Shown one piece after another: positions 22,401 to 33,900 of a DNA stretch of 64,000 nt. The stretch lies in contig JAUZTG010000041.1 of the NCBI GenBank assembly GCA_030734395.1, positions 558,001 through 622,000 on the forward strand, given 5' to 3'. This DNA is from Sarocladium kiliense. Lineage: Eukaryota; Ascomycota; Sordariomycetes; Hypocreales; Sarocladiaceae. The notes beneath the pieces were generated by a model that saw nothing but the letters and a program-made list of their open reading frames with translations, was not told the DNA's origin and ran no database searches. Within the stretch, counting starts at the first letter, position 1, and every line of letters begins with the position of its first letter. Both the position numbers and the translations under genes were made by a program.

Positions 22401-24255
22401 GTCTGCAAAGCCAACCCAGCTTCGGAAGCATGACCTCCCCTGGTGGTCTTCCTCAGCATCAGCAGCAGCCTATTGGTGCTATGCCAGGAGCTGCTGGTTT
22501 CTTCGACACTGCTCTCGCTCAAGCCCCTGGGGCCACGAACGCCTCGGGAAACATGGATCCTTTTTCCCACGACGAGCTCGCCAACCTGAGCATGGGCGAG
22601 CGTCAAATGCTAGCCAACCTTCAAGACAATGGCGGCGATGCCCAGAAGCAGGGCGAGCATGGTGAGGGTGCTGGTCTCCGCAGTGGACTGCCCGGTACCG
22701 AGCAGCTTGGGGAGGATCCGGAGGGGTTTCGCGAGCGCCTGAAGCAGTTCGAGGATTTGCGCGCCCAGCACGATGCTGAACAGCTCGCCCAGGCTGAGCA
22801 AGCGCAAGAGAGTATCGAGACCGAGGGCGCCAACCGCAACGAGACTGAGGAGTCTCGCGCCAAGCCCACTCCTAATAGCAAGGCCGCGAAGGCTGCGAAG
22901 AAGAAGGCTATGGATGAGGCTAGCCTTTCCCTCACACAGCAGGTGCAGCAAGCTCAGGCTGCTGCCGCTGCCGCCGCTCACCAAGTCGAGGAGCCCGATA
23001 TGCCGATGCCGTTCCCCCCTCCATCTTCGTCCACTCCTCTGCCTGCGCCCATGGCACAACGCGTCAGGTCCAACCTGCCGGAGCAGTACAGCCGCTCCCA
23101 ATCTGGAACTCCAGACACAAACGCTGCCGCCCAACCTCCTCCGCTGGCCCCCTGGGCTAAGGAGCCTACTGAGGCTCAGCGAGGTCCAAGCCTGAAGGAG
23201 ATCCAGGAGGCTGAAGCACGTAAAGCTGCCAAGGCAGAGGAGGCTGCTGCTGCCCTCCGGCGTGCTGCCATGGAGCAGGAGGTCGCTAGCCTTAGGGAGC
23301 GCGAGAAGGCCGCCGCTGCTGCTGCCGGTCTCCCCGCCTCCAGCACTTGGGCCCACGACTCACCGGTCTCTCCTGCTAGCCCGTGGACTAAGCCTGGAGC
23401 CGTGAAGGGCCCTGCCCCTGGACTTCCTCCGGCTACTGCGGCCAGTAAGAAGACCCTGGCCGATATCCAGCGGGAAGAGGAGCTCCGCAAGCAGAAGGCT
23501 GCTGCCCGCGAGACACCTGTTGCGGTTGTTACTCCTACCCTCGCGGCCAAGAGCTACGCGAACCTCGCTGGGAAGCCTGGTCAGCCCCTGCCCAACGCTG
23601 CCACTGCCGCTACTGCTAATGTCAGTGCCGGCTGGTCAACCGTTGGTGCCGGTGGCAAGGTCAAGATCCCGACCGGCCCCTCAGCCCAGGCTCGGGCCGT
23701 CAGCTCTCCCAGCGTGAAGCCTGTGACTGCCGCATCTCCTATCAAGCCTGTGTCGAAGCCAGTCAGCGTCAGCGTCAAGCCGAACGAGAGCCTGGCCATG
23801 GATGAGTTCAACAAGTGGGTGCACCGCGAGCTGTCTCGCGGCATCACTGGTGTTAACGACAGTAAGAGGAACTCGTACTACACCGTGTCTCCGTTAGTTT
23901 AACTAACAATTATCCAGTTGCCACCTTCCAAGCCACCCTTGATGTCCTCCCACTGGACCATGGCATCATCTCTGATGCTGTCTACGCCAACTCCACCACT
24001 ATGGATGGTCGCCACTTTGCCGAAGAGTTCATCCGCCGCAAGAAGCTCGCCGAGAAGGGTATTATCATTGACAAGCAGCCCTCGTCTGGCGCCGAGGGCA
24101 AGGCCGCAACCTCTGTCGGCGGTGGCTGGAGCGAGGTCGCTAAGAAGGGCGGACCCAGCAGTACCGCTACTGCCGCACCCACCAAGGAGGCTGATCAGGG
24201 CCTGCAGGGCACTAGGTTCAAGGTCGTCCCCAGCCGCAAGAAGGGCAAGAGATAG
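19440..24255 (+). CDS. GYF-domain protein (Smy2/GIGYF-like)
   Basis: 1444-aa largely disordered protein. Exons are 19440-19555, 19890-20295, 20387-23861 and 23918-24255. The first intron is 334 nt, the others 91 and 56 nt. Joining at 19555/19890 restores GDWSRRDGRSANGTLTFRRS, and at 23861/23918 restores VNDIATFQ, which supports both junctions. The GYF domain lies near residues 696-755 (MRWVYLDPQAKIQGPF...MNDWYKANFF), the fold that binds Pro-rich PPGPhi ligands. Around it are Gly/Pro/Ser/Gln-rich stretches, a Glu/Gln/Ala-rich coiled-coil-like region (~residues 795-1000) and a conserved-looking C-terminal end (DAVYANSTTMDGRHFAEEFIRRKK). Yeast Smy2/Syh1 and animal GIGYF act in mRNA decay and translational repression; a similar role is inferred. 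Confidence 0.88.
19671..19697. repeat. CTG/TTG trinucleotide run in GYF intron 1
   Basis: A short imperfect run of CTG and TTG triplets inside the 334-nt first intron of the GYF gene. It is probably a neutral microsatellite. Confidence 0.6.
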
Positions 24256-24887
24256 GTCTCTCCCTCTGAAGGCACCGGTGACGCTGCCACTGTTGTTGGC
24301 GCTACACCTGTAGTTGACCCCAAAGCCGCTGAGTTGAGTAAGGCCTCAACGAACGGACAGTCGCATATGGTCCCAATCGAGGGGACGAGGTATAGTGCGT
24401 TGATGAGGCAAAGGGGAAAGCAGTAGGGTTCTGAGAATTGAGTTGCACCTCAGGATCCGGATTCTGAATGTTCCAACAAAAGAAGAAAAGGCACAAGTCA
24501 TGTATTCATTACCAACTGTACCAACAACAAAAGCCTGTCATACTAAACAGCGGAGGAACCGGCAAGACGAGAGGACGGAACAGGAGCAAGGGGAATGGTG
24601 AGCTCCTGGAAAGGGTGGGAAAGAGAAGCGTTTGTGTTTATGTGAGCGTGGGTCTGGCTGAGTAGATGAACTGCATGAGTGTGACGCGTCGGTAGATGAG
24701 CTGTAAGTTTCAATGATACGAAAGTAGCGAGCGAAGGTTCTTTGTCTGTCCATCCTGATGCCATATGTGAAGTCTATATGTGTCTGATGTATGCAAATCT
24801 ATCTATCCCCAACTTTTGTCTATAATCCAACTGTCAGCCTCTTGTCCTATGCATCTTCCACAGCAACAACAACCCCTGCCTGCCTTC
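24256..24887. other. Intergenic, convergent 3' ends
   Basis: 632 bp between converging GYF and TPR genes. No additional gene or stable repeat is seen. Confidence 0.45.
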
Positions 24888-27800
24888 TCAACTCCTCTCC
24901 CCCTTCAACCCCTCCATAATCCCCTCCAACGTCCTCCACCCTTCACTCCCCTCCCAATTCTCCCTTCCCCTCCCCATAACCGTCCTCACGGCACTCCTCA
25001 CCCTCCCCTTCCACTTTCCTCCAATCCCCTCCACGCCAGCACCCCAATTCTCAAGCATACTCGCCAACTCGTCTGTTTTCCGCACGACGTCGTCCCAGGC
25101 AGCTGCGTCGACTGTCCAGTCGCCTGAGTCGGAGGTTGTGTTGTTGTTGGGCATGAGGCTGGAACTGCCGGAGGAGGAGGAGGCACCGACGGCGCTGCGC
25201 CAGGAGGATTCGGCGGCTTCGATGGCGCCGGCGTGGTCGTTTCGCCAGGCGCGGAGACGGGAGATTAGGGTCCAGAGGTCGGCGCGGTGGGTGATTAAGG
25301 GGACGACTTCCTCTTCTAGTAATCTTGTGACGAGTCTCTCCATGGATCCTCTCGGAGGTTCATATACGCCCGTTGCGCCTGCTGCATCGGTCTTCTTCTC
25401 CTTGGAGAGGACTTGATCTCGTAGCAGGGCGCCAAGGAGGTCTGCATCAAGAGCATCTTCGGTCTTGCGGATCCGGATGATGTGTTTGAGGGCGAGGACG
25501 ATGTCTGGCACGGGGGTGGGGTGAATGCGGGTGCAGATGGTGAGGACGTTGTCCCAGATGCGCCAGTTGTCGTGGGCGATGGAGGCGCCCTTTTTGTAGG
25601 CTGCGAGGGAGCGGGTGAGGAGTTTTGAAGGGTCGCGCGAGGGTTTGGCGTCGTCGTTGTTGGGGTCGGTGACTTCTTCTTCGTCGTCTGCGGGGGGTGC
25701 GGGAGTGGGTGTTGTTTCTTCTTGAGAGGCTCCGGAGGCGGTGACTTCTTGGTAGAGACTCCAGAGTGAGCTGCCGAGGTTGCTCCAGGTCCTTGCGTCT
25801 TCTCCGCCAGCGACGTCTGTTGCACTGCCGATGGAGCGGCTGTAGGCTTCTGCAGCTTCCTCGAAGTCGGCGAGCCTCAAGCTGATATCACCTAGACGGC
25901 TCCACAGGTCCGGACTGAGACGGTTTGCGGATGTGGCCAGACGGTAGGCTTCTCTTGCGGCTGCGAGGTCTTTGCTCTTGAGGTAGTGCTCGCCGAGAGA
26001 CTTTTGGGCACGGGCGTAGCGACCTTGGGAAATGGTCCAGGCGCGAGTGTAGTGAGATGGGTTGTCTTCGAGGTCGCCGAGGATACACCACAGACGAGGA
26101 GCGTTGGGAGGAGGAGGAGTACGTTCCGGGCCGGTGAAGTCTGGTGCGCGGAGACGGGTGACGTCCTCTATTTGCTCGTCATCGGGATTTGATGATTTGG
26201 TTCCATCTGTGCCTGTACGGTGGAAGAGTCTCCAGCGGATGATGCCCTTGGCTTTCTCCTCGCCACCTGCTCCGCGACCTTGTTCGTCCTCGGCGGCGGC
26301 TGCACTGGCAAGACAAAGTGCGACTTCGGCCCAAAGACGAAGACGCTTGAAGATCTCGAGAGCGGAGGAAAGGGAACCGACGCCGGCCCAGGCATAAGCG
26401 AGCTCAGACTCGAGATGCCAGCGGGGAGGAGAAGAGAGGGTGTGGATGTAGCGAAGACGGATGTGAGCGGGAGCGGACTCGGTTGGTTTGGGTGCTGGGA
26501 GGAATGATGTTGGCTTTTCGGTCTGGAGGGAGGAAGTGTTTTGAGAGGGTGTGGTGACTGCAATAGAGGGCACATCGGCTGAACCATCGTTGTCTGTCTT
26601 CTCTTCCTCAGCCGGTGTTGACTGCTGCTCTTCGCTGGTCATATCCGTCAAGACCTGGTCAGCCACCGCCTGAAGCTGCAAGACACCACGCTCGACGGTC
26701 CTGCTCCTGTGCAGCTCGATACGCGAACGAACGAGAAGTGCCTGTGTGTAGATCTGCCAGTTTGTCGACTTGTCGGATATGACACGCACAGCGTAGGGGA
26801 GAACCTCCTCTGAGGTAAGAGTATCGGAAGGGGAGAAGGCATCACGGAGGGTGGCCTCAGTGAGGAGGATGATCTGGTCGAGTGGGGAGAGCTGAGGTTG
26901 CGAGTCGGGGGAGAGGGCAGCGAGGGACTCGGGGAGGGTATCGACCTTGGGAGCATTGTCGTTCTGTCCTTGTTCCTTGGTGAAGTGGATGTCCTCAAGA
27001 AGAGTGTCGTCGTTGAGCTTCAGTGCATCAGGCTTCTGTGCAGCTTCTTGATCCTCGTCCTCGTCATCACCATCGGTAGCGGGGGCATTCTCTTCAGAAG
27101 CATCTCGGCTCTTGGCGAGCACGACGAGCTGACTGGTGCTGCTCTGCTGGAACCTGGTCCTCTTTCCCAAGGCACCAGACAGCGCATAGGTCAGGCCACT
27201 AGTCCTCGTGGCCTCTGCCAGGGCCTCCCTTGCTTGTTCACTCCGACCCAGGAGGATATAGTTGTTGGCCACCTCCAACAAGAACTGAACCTTGTCGTCT
27301 GTGGTCCACGTCTCGTCCGCGGCCCATATCTCATCGCCCATGACAATCTTCCTTGCTGCCTCTGTCTCCTTTGCAATACTGGTTGCCAGTGATGGGACCT
27401 CGCTCCATTGTGAGCTGCGTGTGAAATTGGAGCCTGACGCGAGCGAGGGCTGGGTAAGGAGCTTGTAGTGCCAAATGTTGACGCGAAGCTTCATCCATGC
27501 CAGGCTGTAACGAGAGATCTCTCCATTGTCGGTGGTGACATCATATGTATCCTTCTCTTGCTGGGCCAAGGCGGTAGTGAAGATGTACTTGGCGATGCAG
27601 AACAGCTCTGGGTAGGGCATGTATGCATATGGAGCGACGCCGTCGGTCTCGAGGTACTGGAGGCAAGCCTTTCGCAGTTGGTCGGCTGCGCCATCCTCAG
27701 CAGTCTTGTTCCACCGATTCGTCCACGCTTGGAAGATACGCTGCCATGTTTTATCGGCGTCGTGGGAGGGGAGTACAGGACCGGTTACGTTGGCTTGGAG

Positions 27801-27998
27801 GAAGGCATCGAGAGCAGCGAGACCGACGGCGATGGAGGCTGGAACGTCGACAGGCTCGGTCTGAGAGTCGACAGAGGTCTCTGAGGCGCCGATGGGAGTC
27901 AAGGAAGCTGCAAAGCCGTCGATCAAGGTCCCAGAGACGTGGCCAGTGTGAAGGGTGGGCAGTGAAGAGGACCCCTCCATGGCCGTGTCGCTGGCCAT
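24888..27998 (-). CDS. TPR-repeat protein, TTC27/Emw1-like
   Basis: Single-exon gene encoding 1036 aa. The start is the ATG at 27998; the frame extends upstream only through a TTG. The N-terminal half is helical (e.g. MPYPELFCIAKYIFTTALAQ; LRVNIWHYKLLTQPSLASG), followed by LAEATRTSGLTYALSGALGKRTRFQ, which resembles the conserved centre of TTC27 and fission-yeast Emw1. Acidic linkers follow at residues ~310-335 and ~450-490. TPR-type helices appear near residues 665-740 (ARAQKSLGEHYLKSKDLAAAREAYRLA, LWSRLGDISLRLADFEEAAEAYSRS), with further pairs to ~870. TTC27/Emw1 proteins are linked to cell-wall integrity in yeasts and to ribosome biogenesis in animals; the exact role here is inferred only by family. 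G-ending codons dominate the last ~60 codons. Confidence 0.85.
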   Translation of the reverse strand: MASDTAMEGSSSLPTLHTGHVSGTLIDGFAASLTPIGASETSVDSQTEPVDVPASIAVGLAALDAFLQANVTGPVLPSHDADKTWQRIFQAWTNRWNKTAEDGAADQLRKACLQYLETDGVAPYAYMPYPELFCIAKYIFTTALAQQEKDTYDVTTDNGEISRYSLAWMKLRVNIWHYKLLTQPSLASGSNFTRSSQWSEVPSLATSIAKETEAARKIVMGDEIWAADETWTTDDKVQFLLEVANNYILLGRSEQAREALAEATRTSGLTYALSGALGKRTRFQQSSTSQLVVLAKSRDASEENAPATDGDDEDEDQEAAQKPDALKLNDDTLLEDIHFTKEQGQNDNAPKVDTLPESLAALSPDSQPQLSPLDQIILLTEATLRDAFSPSDTLTSEEVLPYAVRVISDKSTNWQIYTQALLVRSRIELHRSRTVERGVLQLQAVADQVLTDMTSEEQQSTPAEEEKTDNDGSADVPSIAVTTPSQNTSSLQTEKPTSFLPAPKPTESAPAHIRLRYIHTLSSPPRWHLESELAYAWAGVGSLSSALEIFKRLRLWAEVALCLASAAAAEDEQGRGAGGEEKAKGIIRWRLFHRTGTDGTKSSNPDDEQIEDVTRLRAPDFTGPERTPPPPNAPRLWCILGDLEDNPSHYTRAWTISQGRYARAQKSLGEHYLKSKDLAAAREAYRLATSANRLSPDLWSRLGDISLRLADFEEAAEAYSRSIGSATDVAGGEDARTWSNLGSSLWSLYQEVTASGASQEETTPTPAPPADDEEEVTDPNNDDAKPSRDPSKLLTRSLAAYKKGASIAHDNWRIWDNVLTICTRIHPTPVPDIVLALKHIIRIRKTEDALDADLLGALLRDQVLSKEKKTDAAGATGVYEPPRGSMERLVTRLLEEEVVPLITHRADLWTLISRLRAWRNDHAGAIEAAESSWRSAVGASSSSGSSSLMPNNNTTSDSGDWTVDAAAWDDVVRKTDELASMLENWGAGVEGIGGKWKGRVRSAVRTVMGRGRENWEGSEGWRTLEGIMEGLKGERS

Positions 27999-28242
27999 GG
28001 TGATTTGCGCCGAGAGCAACGCTGGATGCTGCCAGAGGTTCTTTCGCGAGATGTGTCAAGTCGTCGAAGAGTTATTGTATTCTCGGATCTTAGGGTATGC
28101 GCACTTTAGGTCGGGAATCGCAGCATCGAGAATGTCGCCGGCCGCAATTGTTTGGTGAAGTCGGTATGATAGAATCTGATGGAGGGGTTCTCTCGCTGTG
28201 TCTCTTTTTTTTTCCCTTTGGCGGGGGCGGGGCAGCCAAATA

Positions 28243-28281
28243 TCCTGGTCCTGGTCCTGACCCTGACTCTGACCCTGATCC
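28243..28281. repeat. Imperfect hexanucleotide tandem repeat
   Basis: About six consecutive 6-bp units of the form TCCTGG, TCCTGA, CCCTGA or CTCTGA. It lies in non-coding DNA ~250 bp upstream of the TPR gene start codon. Confidence 0.7.
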
Positions 28282-28896
28282 ACGTCACATGTACTCGATG
28301 CAGGGCAGCACCAAATATGGAAAGGGGAAGGTTGAGAATAAATATCGATGTCCAATATTTCATGAAAAGGCTGTTTATATTGAGGTGCATGGCGTTTCAC
28401 AGGCAGTGTTGGCAAGATGGAGTACTGAGTACTACAGGATCCGGGTCTGGGAGAGTTCACACCTACTAATATACGCTGCACGTGCAGGACAGCACGTGGC
28501 TCCCCGGCTACAGGGCCGTCTTCCACTCAGTGACACCTTGTTTTGTTTTCCTGGGTTCCTGCTCTCATACAGATTTGACTGTGCTTAAGTTCTACTACAG
28601 CTCCAGCCATGTATTTATGTGCCTAGCGACCGGGGGGGTGGTCTTAGTCAAGGAATCTCCGGGGCGGTGCCCACGAGCATCTACTACTACTGCACCACAT
28701 AGTGTCAGAATATACAGCTTGTCATGAGTAATCTTTCCCTCGAGGAGTCATGAATGAGCTTCTATGCGGCACTTCTTTGTCTCTTGACCTGCCCTCGTCT
28801 CATATCTCGAAGCATGTATAGGTGGACTACCTAACATTCAGCTCCTTGATTCGTCGTCTCGAACAATTGGGATTGACTGATCCAGTCAAGGTCGCA

Positions 28897-29085
28897 TCAC
28901 GCGTTCATGTTCCCCAACTCAGCATAGAAATCCCCAAAGCCCAGTTCCTCCAAATTCCCCAAGCATTGGTTCTGCTGATCCAAGTCAGCAGCACCAAGGT
29001 CCTCATATCCCTCCTGATCAATGCCGCCCTGCCACTGAGCGTGCTGCATAGAACCTAAAACGGCCTCTGCATTCTTCTCCTCCAA
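28897..29085 (-). other. Orphan short ORF, possible exon relic
   Basis: An open frame beginning after a TGA near 29130 and ending in a stop at 28897. It encodes a Gln-rich stretch (KQQQQLEEKNAEAV) followed by an acidic, aromatic-containing end (EELGFGDFYAELGNMNA). Composition resembles the C-terminus of a regulatory protein more than random translation, but no upstream exon was found. It could equally be chance. Confidence 0.2.
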
Positions 29086-29913
29086 TTGTTGCTGCTGCTT
29101 ATCCAGAGAGTAATGAGAGAGGTGGTTGGATCAGCGGGGAAAGCCTAAAGAAATGAATCAGCATTGCCTAGACCTCTTCTATCCCTAACGACTATAACAC
29201 GGAAGAGTATCTCGCCATCGCACTTGTACCTGTCATCTACTCGGGTGCAAAAGCCTAGATACCTGGAGATAGCCGCCGGTGACATGAACAAGTTCATCAG
29301 CTACGAAGACGTTGATGTCTCTTCTGCCCCTTGAGCCACACCGACACGATACACCGACCTGATCTACTCTACTGGCTCATTGAACGACGAGCGCGGAATG
29401 AATGTCTTCGGCTCGGTAATCGAAACGAAATGGTCTTATTAAATTCGTACATCAAAACTCAAGTGGAGAGTTCAGCGCTAGGTGGTGAGATGTGTCGGTA
29501 GAAAGCCGCGTGCGCACGTAAAGGTTGGCGTCCATGTAGACGGAGTAATCCCGATCCATGCTTCACTTACACCAGATACGCGACAACCCGAAATGAGCAG
29601 CTGAGAGCAGACCGGGTTAAGGCCGGTGGTGGTCCCGGTCTCACTCAGTACGACTCGGGATCACGGCATCATTAAGTGTTTGACAGGCTGCCTGCGCTCG
29701 ATCAGGTCCAGGGCTACGGTACGAACCTTTATGCAATTGGGGCGGTCCCTGTATTTGGTTGCTGCGTCATTAAACTGCTTTATTTCACTTTAATCTAAGA
29801 ATGTAGAGACATCTGATTGTGATGCTATTGTGTTCTCCATTGACTACGTGTTACTGAACCATAAGTCTTCCATCCCAACTCCACGACGCGCTCAAGCACC
29901 ATCGAAACAAATC

Positions 29914-30981
29914 ATGGCTGCGACTTCCACCGTCCTCATCTCTCCATCCGAATCACGAATATTTGCCGAAGATATTCTCAAAAGCCATGGCGTGTCCGCA
30001 AAGAACGCCGCCATCGTTGCCCACTGCCTCGTTGCCGCCGACTTGCATGGTGTCGACACCCGCGGTATCAACCACATTCCTTCCTACATTGAACGCATCA
30101 AGCTCGGCAGCTTCAACGCTACAGCGGATCCGACGGGTACTAAAGTTATGCCGGCGGTTTCTCTGGTCGATGGGCACAATGGCTGGGGGTTTGTAGCCAC
30201 TGATGCCGCATTGGATGCTGCTATCGAATCGGCAAGAACTTGTGGCATCGGCATGGCTAGTGTCAAGCACTCCAACCATTATGGCATGACAGCATGGGCG
30301 GTTCAGAGGGCTATTGATGCTGGTATGATGAGCCTTGTGTTTACTAATTCGAGTCCTGCTATGCCTCCATGGGGCGGCTAGTCCAATATCATAGGCGTGT
30401 CGCCGATTGCCTGCGGTGCGCCTGGGAAAACCCCCGAGACGTCCTTTATCCTTGACATGGCCCCGTCTTTGGTAGCTCGCGGTAAACTCCGCAATGCTCT
30501 CCGGCGTGGAGAGAAGAATTCCCTGGACTGGGCACTGGATGCCGAGGGGAAGCCGACAGATGACCCTGCTGAAGCACTCAAAGGCTTCATGCAGCCAATG
30601 GGGGGTCCCAAGAGATCAGCGCTCGCCATCATGATGGATGTCTTTTCCGGTGTTCTCTCTGGCTCTGCTTTTGCAGGACACGTTACGGGCCAGGCTGAGC
30701 CGTCCAAGGTCGCTGATGTGGGACATTTCATTGTGACTCTGAAAGCTGACCTTTGCATGGACATGGATGCGTTTCACGAGAGGATGCAGTGTCTTTATGA
30801 CCGTGTGGTCAAGAGCGAGCCAGCAGCTGGAGTGCAGCGGATTTACTTCCCAGGAGAGATTGAACGTTTGCTCAAAGAAGAGAGGGAAGAGAAGGGTATT
30901 CCATAGGTTCAGTCAGAGATCGATGTTCTGAACCAGGAGGCTGCTAAGGCCTCAGCTGCCCCTTTGAAGGTTCTTAGCTAG
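29914..30981 (+). pseudogene. Malate/L-lactate dehydrogenase family (Ldh2/YlbC-type), two in-frame TAG codons
   Basis: NAD(P)-dependent 2-hydroxyacid oxidoreductase family (PF02615), unrelated to classical LDH. The 356-codon frame 29914-30981 is continuous except for TAG at codon 156 (30379-30381) and TAG at codon 331 (30904-30906); the final stop is also TAG. Family motifs are well kept on both sides: AADLHGVDTRGINHIPSYIE (residues ~41-60), GMASVKHSNHYGMTAWA, TNSSPAMPPWGG directly before the first stop, then GVSPIACGAPG, SFILDMAPSLVARGK and SALAIMMDVFSGVLSG. There is no frameshift. The simplest reading is a recent pseudogene. Alternatives are a 45-nt in-frame GT-AG segment (30337-30381) that would remove the first stop along with the conserved loop, readthrough, or base-call error. 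The second stop would cost only 25 C-terminal residues. Confidence 0.8.
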
Positions 30982-33900
30982 GATTTATACCCAAAGAATA
31001 CCTTGTCCACTCGCGTATTAAAAGACCTGATTTTCAACGTTGTTGAACCGTCGGTGCCTGTTCGCGGATGCAGTAGGATATATGAATAGGAAACGACGGA
31101 GGGCTGATCTGCAACGCCACCGACTGTCGTTGAGCATTTCTACGATACGATAGCCGCAGGTATATAAATGGGCATGCTTACATCTGCCTCATGGTAGTCT
31201 GTCAAGCTGCTCGCTAAGGGTCCCAGCAGGAGGTGAACCGCACACAATAATAGAACATGAGCAACACTGTAGCCATAAGAAGATGCCTTGGGGCAATCCA
31301 GGCGTATTGTTTATCCACGATGTATAATTCTTGTAAGACGTTCTATATATAAGGTGCCGCATCCTACGATACCTGGGCAGCACATACAGTTGTTGCTGCC
31401 GAACTGGCAAACTGGCCCTACCCTATATAGCACAGAAGCAGTAATTGGTACGGAGTAGCTTACGACCATCCATCAGATACTTGATGCAGACGACAGACGG
31501 GCCTGAATGGCTGTCTGGACCCCTGTCTGCATATGGATAGCTTGTCGCGTGTCCCGAATATTGGATGCCGAGCAGGCAGCCAGATTAGATCATGTTCTCC
31601 CGAACCCCCCCATCCTTGACATATTTCGCCGTTAGTAGCAACAGCGCAGGCAGCTCGAAAGAAAGCCTGCTTACCCGACAGTTGAGGAAGCCAAATGACA
31701 GCGTCCCTAGTCTCTACGTCATCACGGAGAAAGGCATCGTACGGTGGGTTTGTCCCCTTGAGAGCCCCATCGACAGTACGGGGAGATTGCAGTACAGCTG
31801 CTACCTTAGCCCGCTCTCCAAAGCGAGGTCCGTTTGCTAGTTCCTCAGATATTTGCCGACTACTGATGGGGACGCTTTGCCTCACACGGCACCATCACAA
31901 ACTGCCCATCGTCAGCATCGCAGGACAACCCTTGCACTATCGATGCTTGGCCAGTGGGACATTGACGGTCCCTTCATGAACGCCCACCGTTTCTCTACGT
32001 TTCCGCTGCCCAATCGCAAGCCATGGTATACAAGCCGAGCCACAGGGAGGAAAAAGGCCGCTAGTGACAGAAAAGTCTGACTTTTCCTGGCCCGTTGGTT
32101 GTTTTCCCTGGTGTGGATGGCCTTGTGGGGGCACGGAGTGGTTCGTCAAGGAACTGAACTCGTACAACATCATCTGGCGACATGCTCGGTCCGCGACGTA
32201 CGATGAGAGTGAATGTCACGTCTCGACGAGTGTTTCGCCGCATCCCCACCCGTAGCCACTATTCCAACATTGTAGTCATCCACCAATAGAGCCTCGGGGT
32301 CTTCCAAGGGTCCTGGGGCGACCGCGCACGTGTGGTTGCTTGTTGTGAATCTACCTCGATAACGATCGACAGGCATGTGGACGCATGTTGAAAGTCTTTA
32401 TCGTACCGTCTGCCGCATGCTTTCCGGCATAAAAATCGGTCAGCTACGAACGACCAGGACCCCGGCTTTGATACTACCCTTATTACCTTACCTGGGAGCC
32501 CAATTTCCCTGTCCCACGTTTTGGCTTGGCTCAGCCCTTTGCTCGGGTTCGCCTTCTTGGGTACGAAGGTTTGCTGCATGTCCTGAGAGTCCTCGCCGCG
32601 TCAAGCGCAAAACGCTCACTACTGGGATGCAATAGCAGCCATCGACAGCAGCTTACTGAACATTCATCACCTTTGCCCTGTACACGACTCGGCCAGTGGC
32701 TACGTGAAGAGCTCCAGCGCTGTCACATCCCTGTAAGGCATGCTTGCTTCCTTCAGTTCAGCAGCGGTACTTTGACAGTAATGAACTGTGAGGTATAAGG
32801 AGACGGAACCGCCGAGACGGTGCAGGCGTGTCAACTGGAAAAGGCAAGGGGGCGTAAAGGTTGACCCGCGGGGAGAAACATGAGTCGCGTGACCCAGGCC
32901 TCAAAGTTGATGTCGAATCATCAGTGGGCATTTGTCAATACAATTTTGTGCCTTTTTGTGACCGTGGCTGCCATTGGAGAAAGCCTGCAGCATGCCACCA
33001 CGGTCAGCTCCGGGCGCCCAGATGGCCCCAAGGTCAGCCACCATCTCTCGACAAGACGGAAAACACGGGACAAGGGCTTGGAGACAAGAATTCGATGATT
33101 CGATTCAGCTTCGACGCGCCGAGCACCGCTAGAGCCATATGGGGCAAGGCCTCAGGATCTCGAAGGAGCGCGCTCAAGCGGATTTTGGGGGGCGGTGTCT
33201 CGGGGCCGGCCACAACACAGTAAGGTAGTGATAGCGCGCCACCCAAGGCCGACTCGTGAGCGGCGTTGCCTCGACCGTATGCCGTGACGGCCCAGACACC
33301 GATGGGCCGATCACGAGAAATGACCCAGATGCACTCGGTGCGTCTATTCCGACGTCTTGGGAAGGCGAATTCTAGACTGACTGACGACGGATAGCGGGAG
33401 ATGGACAAGGACGCTGGAACCGGCCGACTGACCGTGCCAGTCGTTGTCATAGTTTCTTCGTGCCTATCACTTTGATATCGCCGGGACAGTGCCATTGACC
33501 TGAGGGCAGAGACCGTTTGCGGACTTGAAACAGGCAGAGGAGTGCAGTGCAGCCCCGTCTGCTTTGTCTGTCTGCAAGGCCAGCGACTGGGCGTCAATAA
33601 TCTTATCGGCCAGACAGATGTCGCTGTCCAAGCCCATTGAGGTTCACTCGTACAATATTCAAGCGGTCGCAGATCGTAATTGTGCAGTGCTGTGCCTCAG
33701 TCCAGCGCCAACAATGCTCAGGATGGTGGGAGGGTCTGTCCTGGCCTCAGAAGTCACTCACCACCCACTTGCGGTGGAGAGGTACAACGGATCGCGCCTT
33801 CTCATTGGTGGATGAGAGCTAGTCCCGTTTCGACTCTAACCTACGTGGGCATGGCACCACAGCCGCACGTGACGCAACCAACGATGCAAGTCACTTTCGC

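Larger units (their letters stand above)
27999..29913. other. Gene-poor intergenic region (1.9 kb)
   Basis: Lies between the TPR gene start and the broken dehydrogenase. It contains a hexamer tandem repeat (28243-28281) and one short minus-strand ORF that looks like a protein C-terminus (28897-29085). No complete gene is seen. Confidence 0.45.

Noticed and set aside
30337..30381. In-frame 45-nt intron that would rescue the Ldh2-type gene
   Set aside because: The borders and a TACTAAT element fit, but it would remove the conserved TNSSPAMPPWGG loop, so I kept the pseudogene call and only list this as an alternative.
31460..31885. 141-codon minus-strand ORF
   Set aside because: No recognisable domain, intron structure or codon bias like that of neighbouring genes.
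33034..33597. 187-codon minus-strand ORF in the 5.3-kb gap
   Set aside because: Arg/Ser/Pro-rich, no domain, first codon not ATG. Another unrelated frame of similar length follows on the other strand nearby, so chance is the better explanation.
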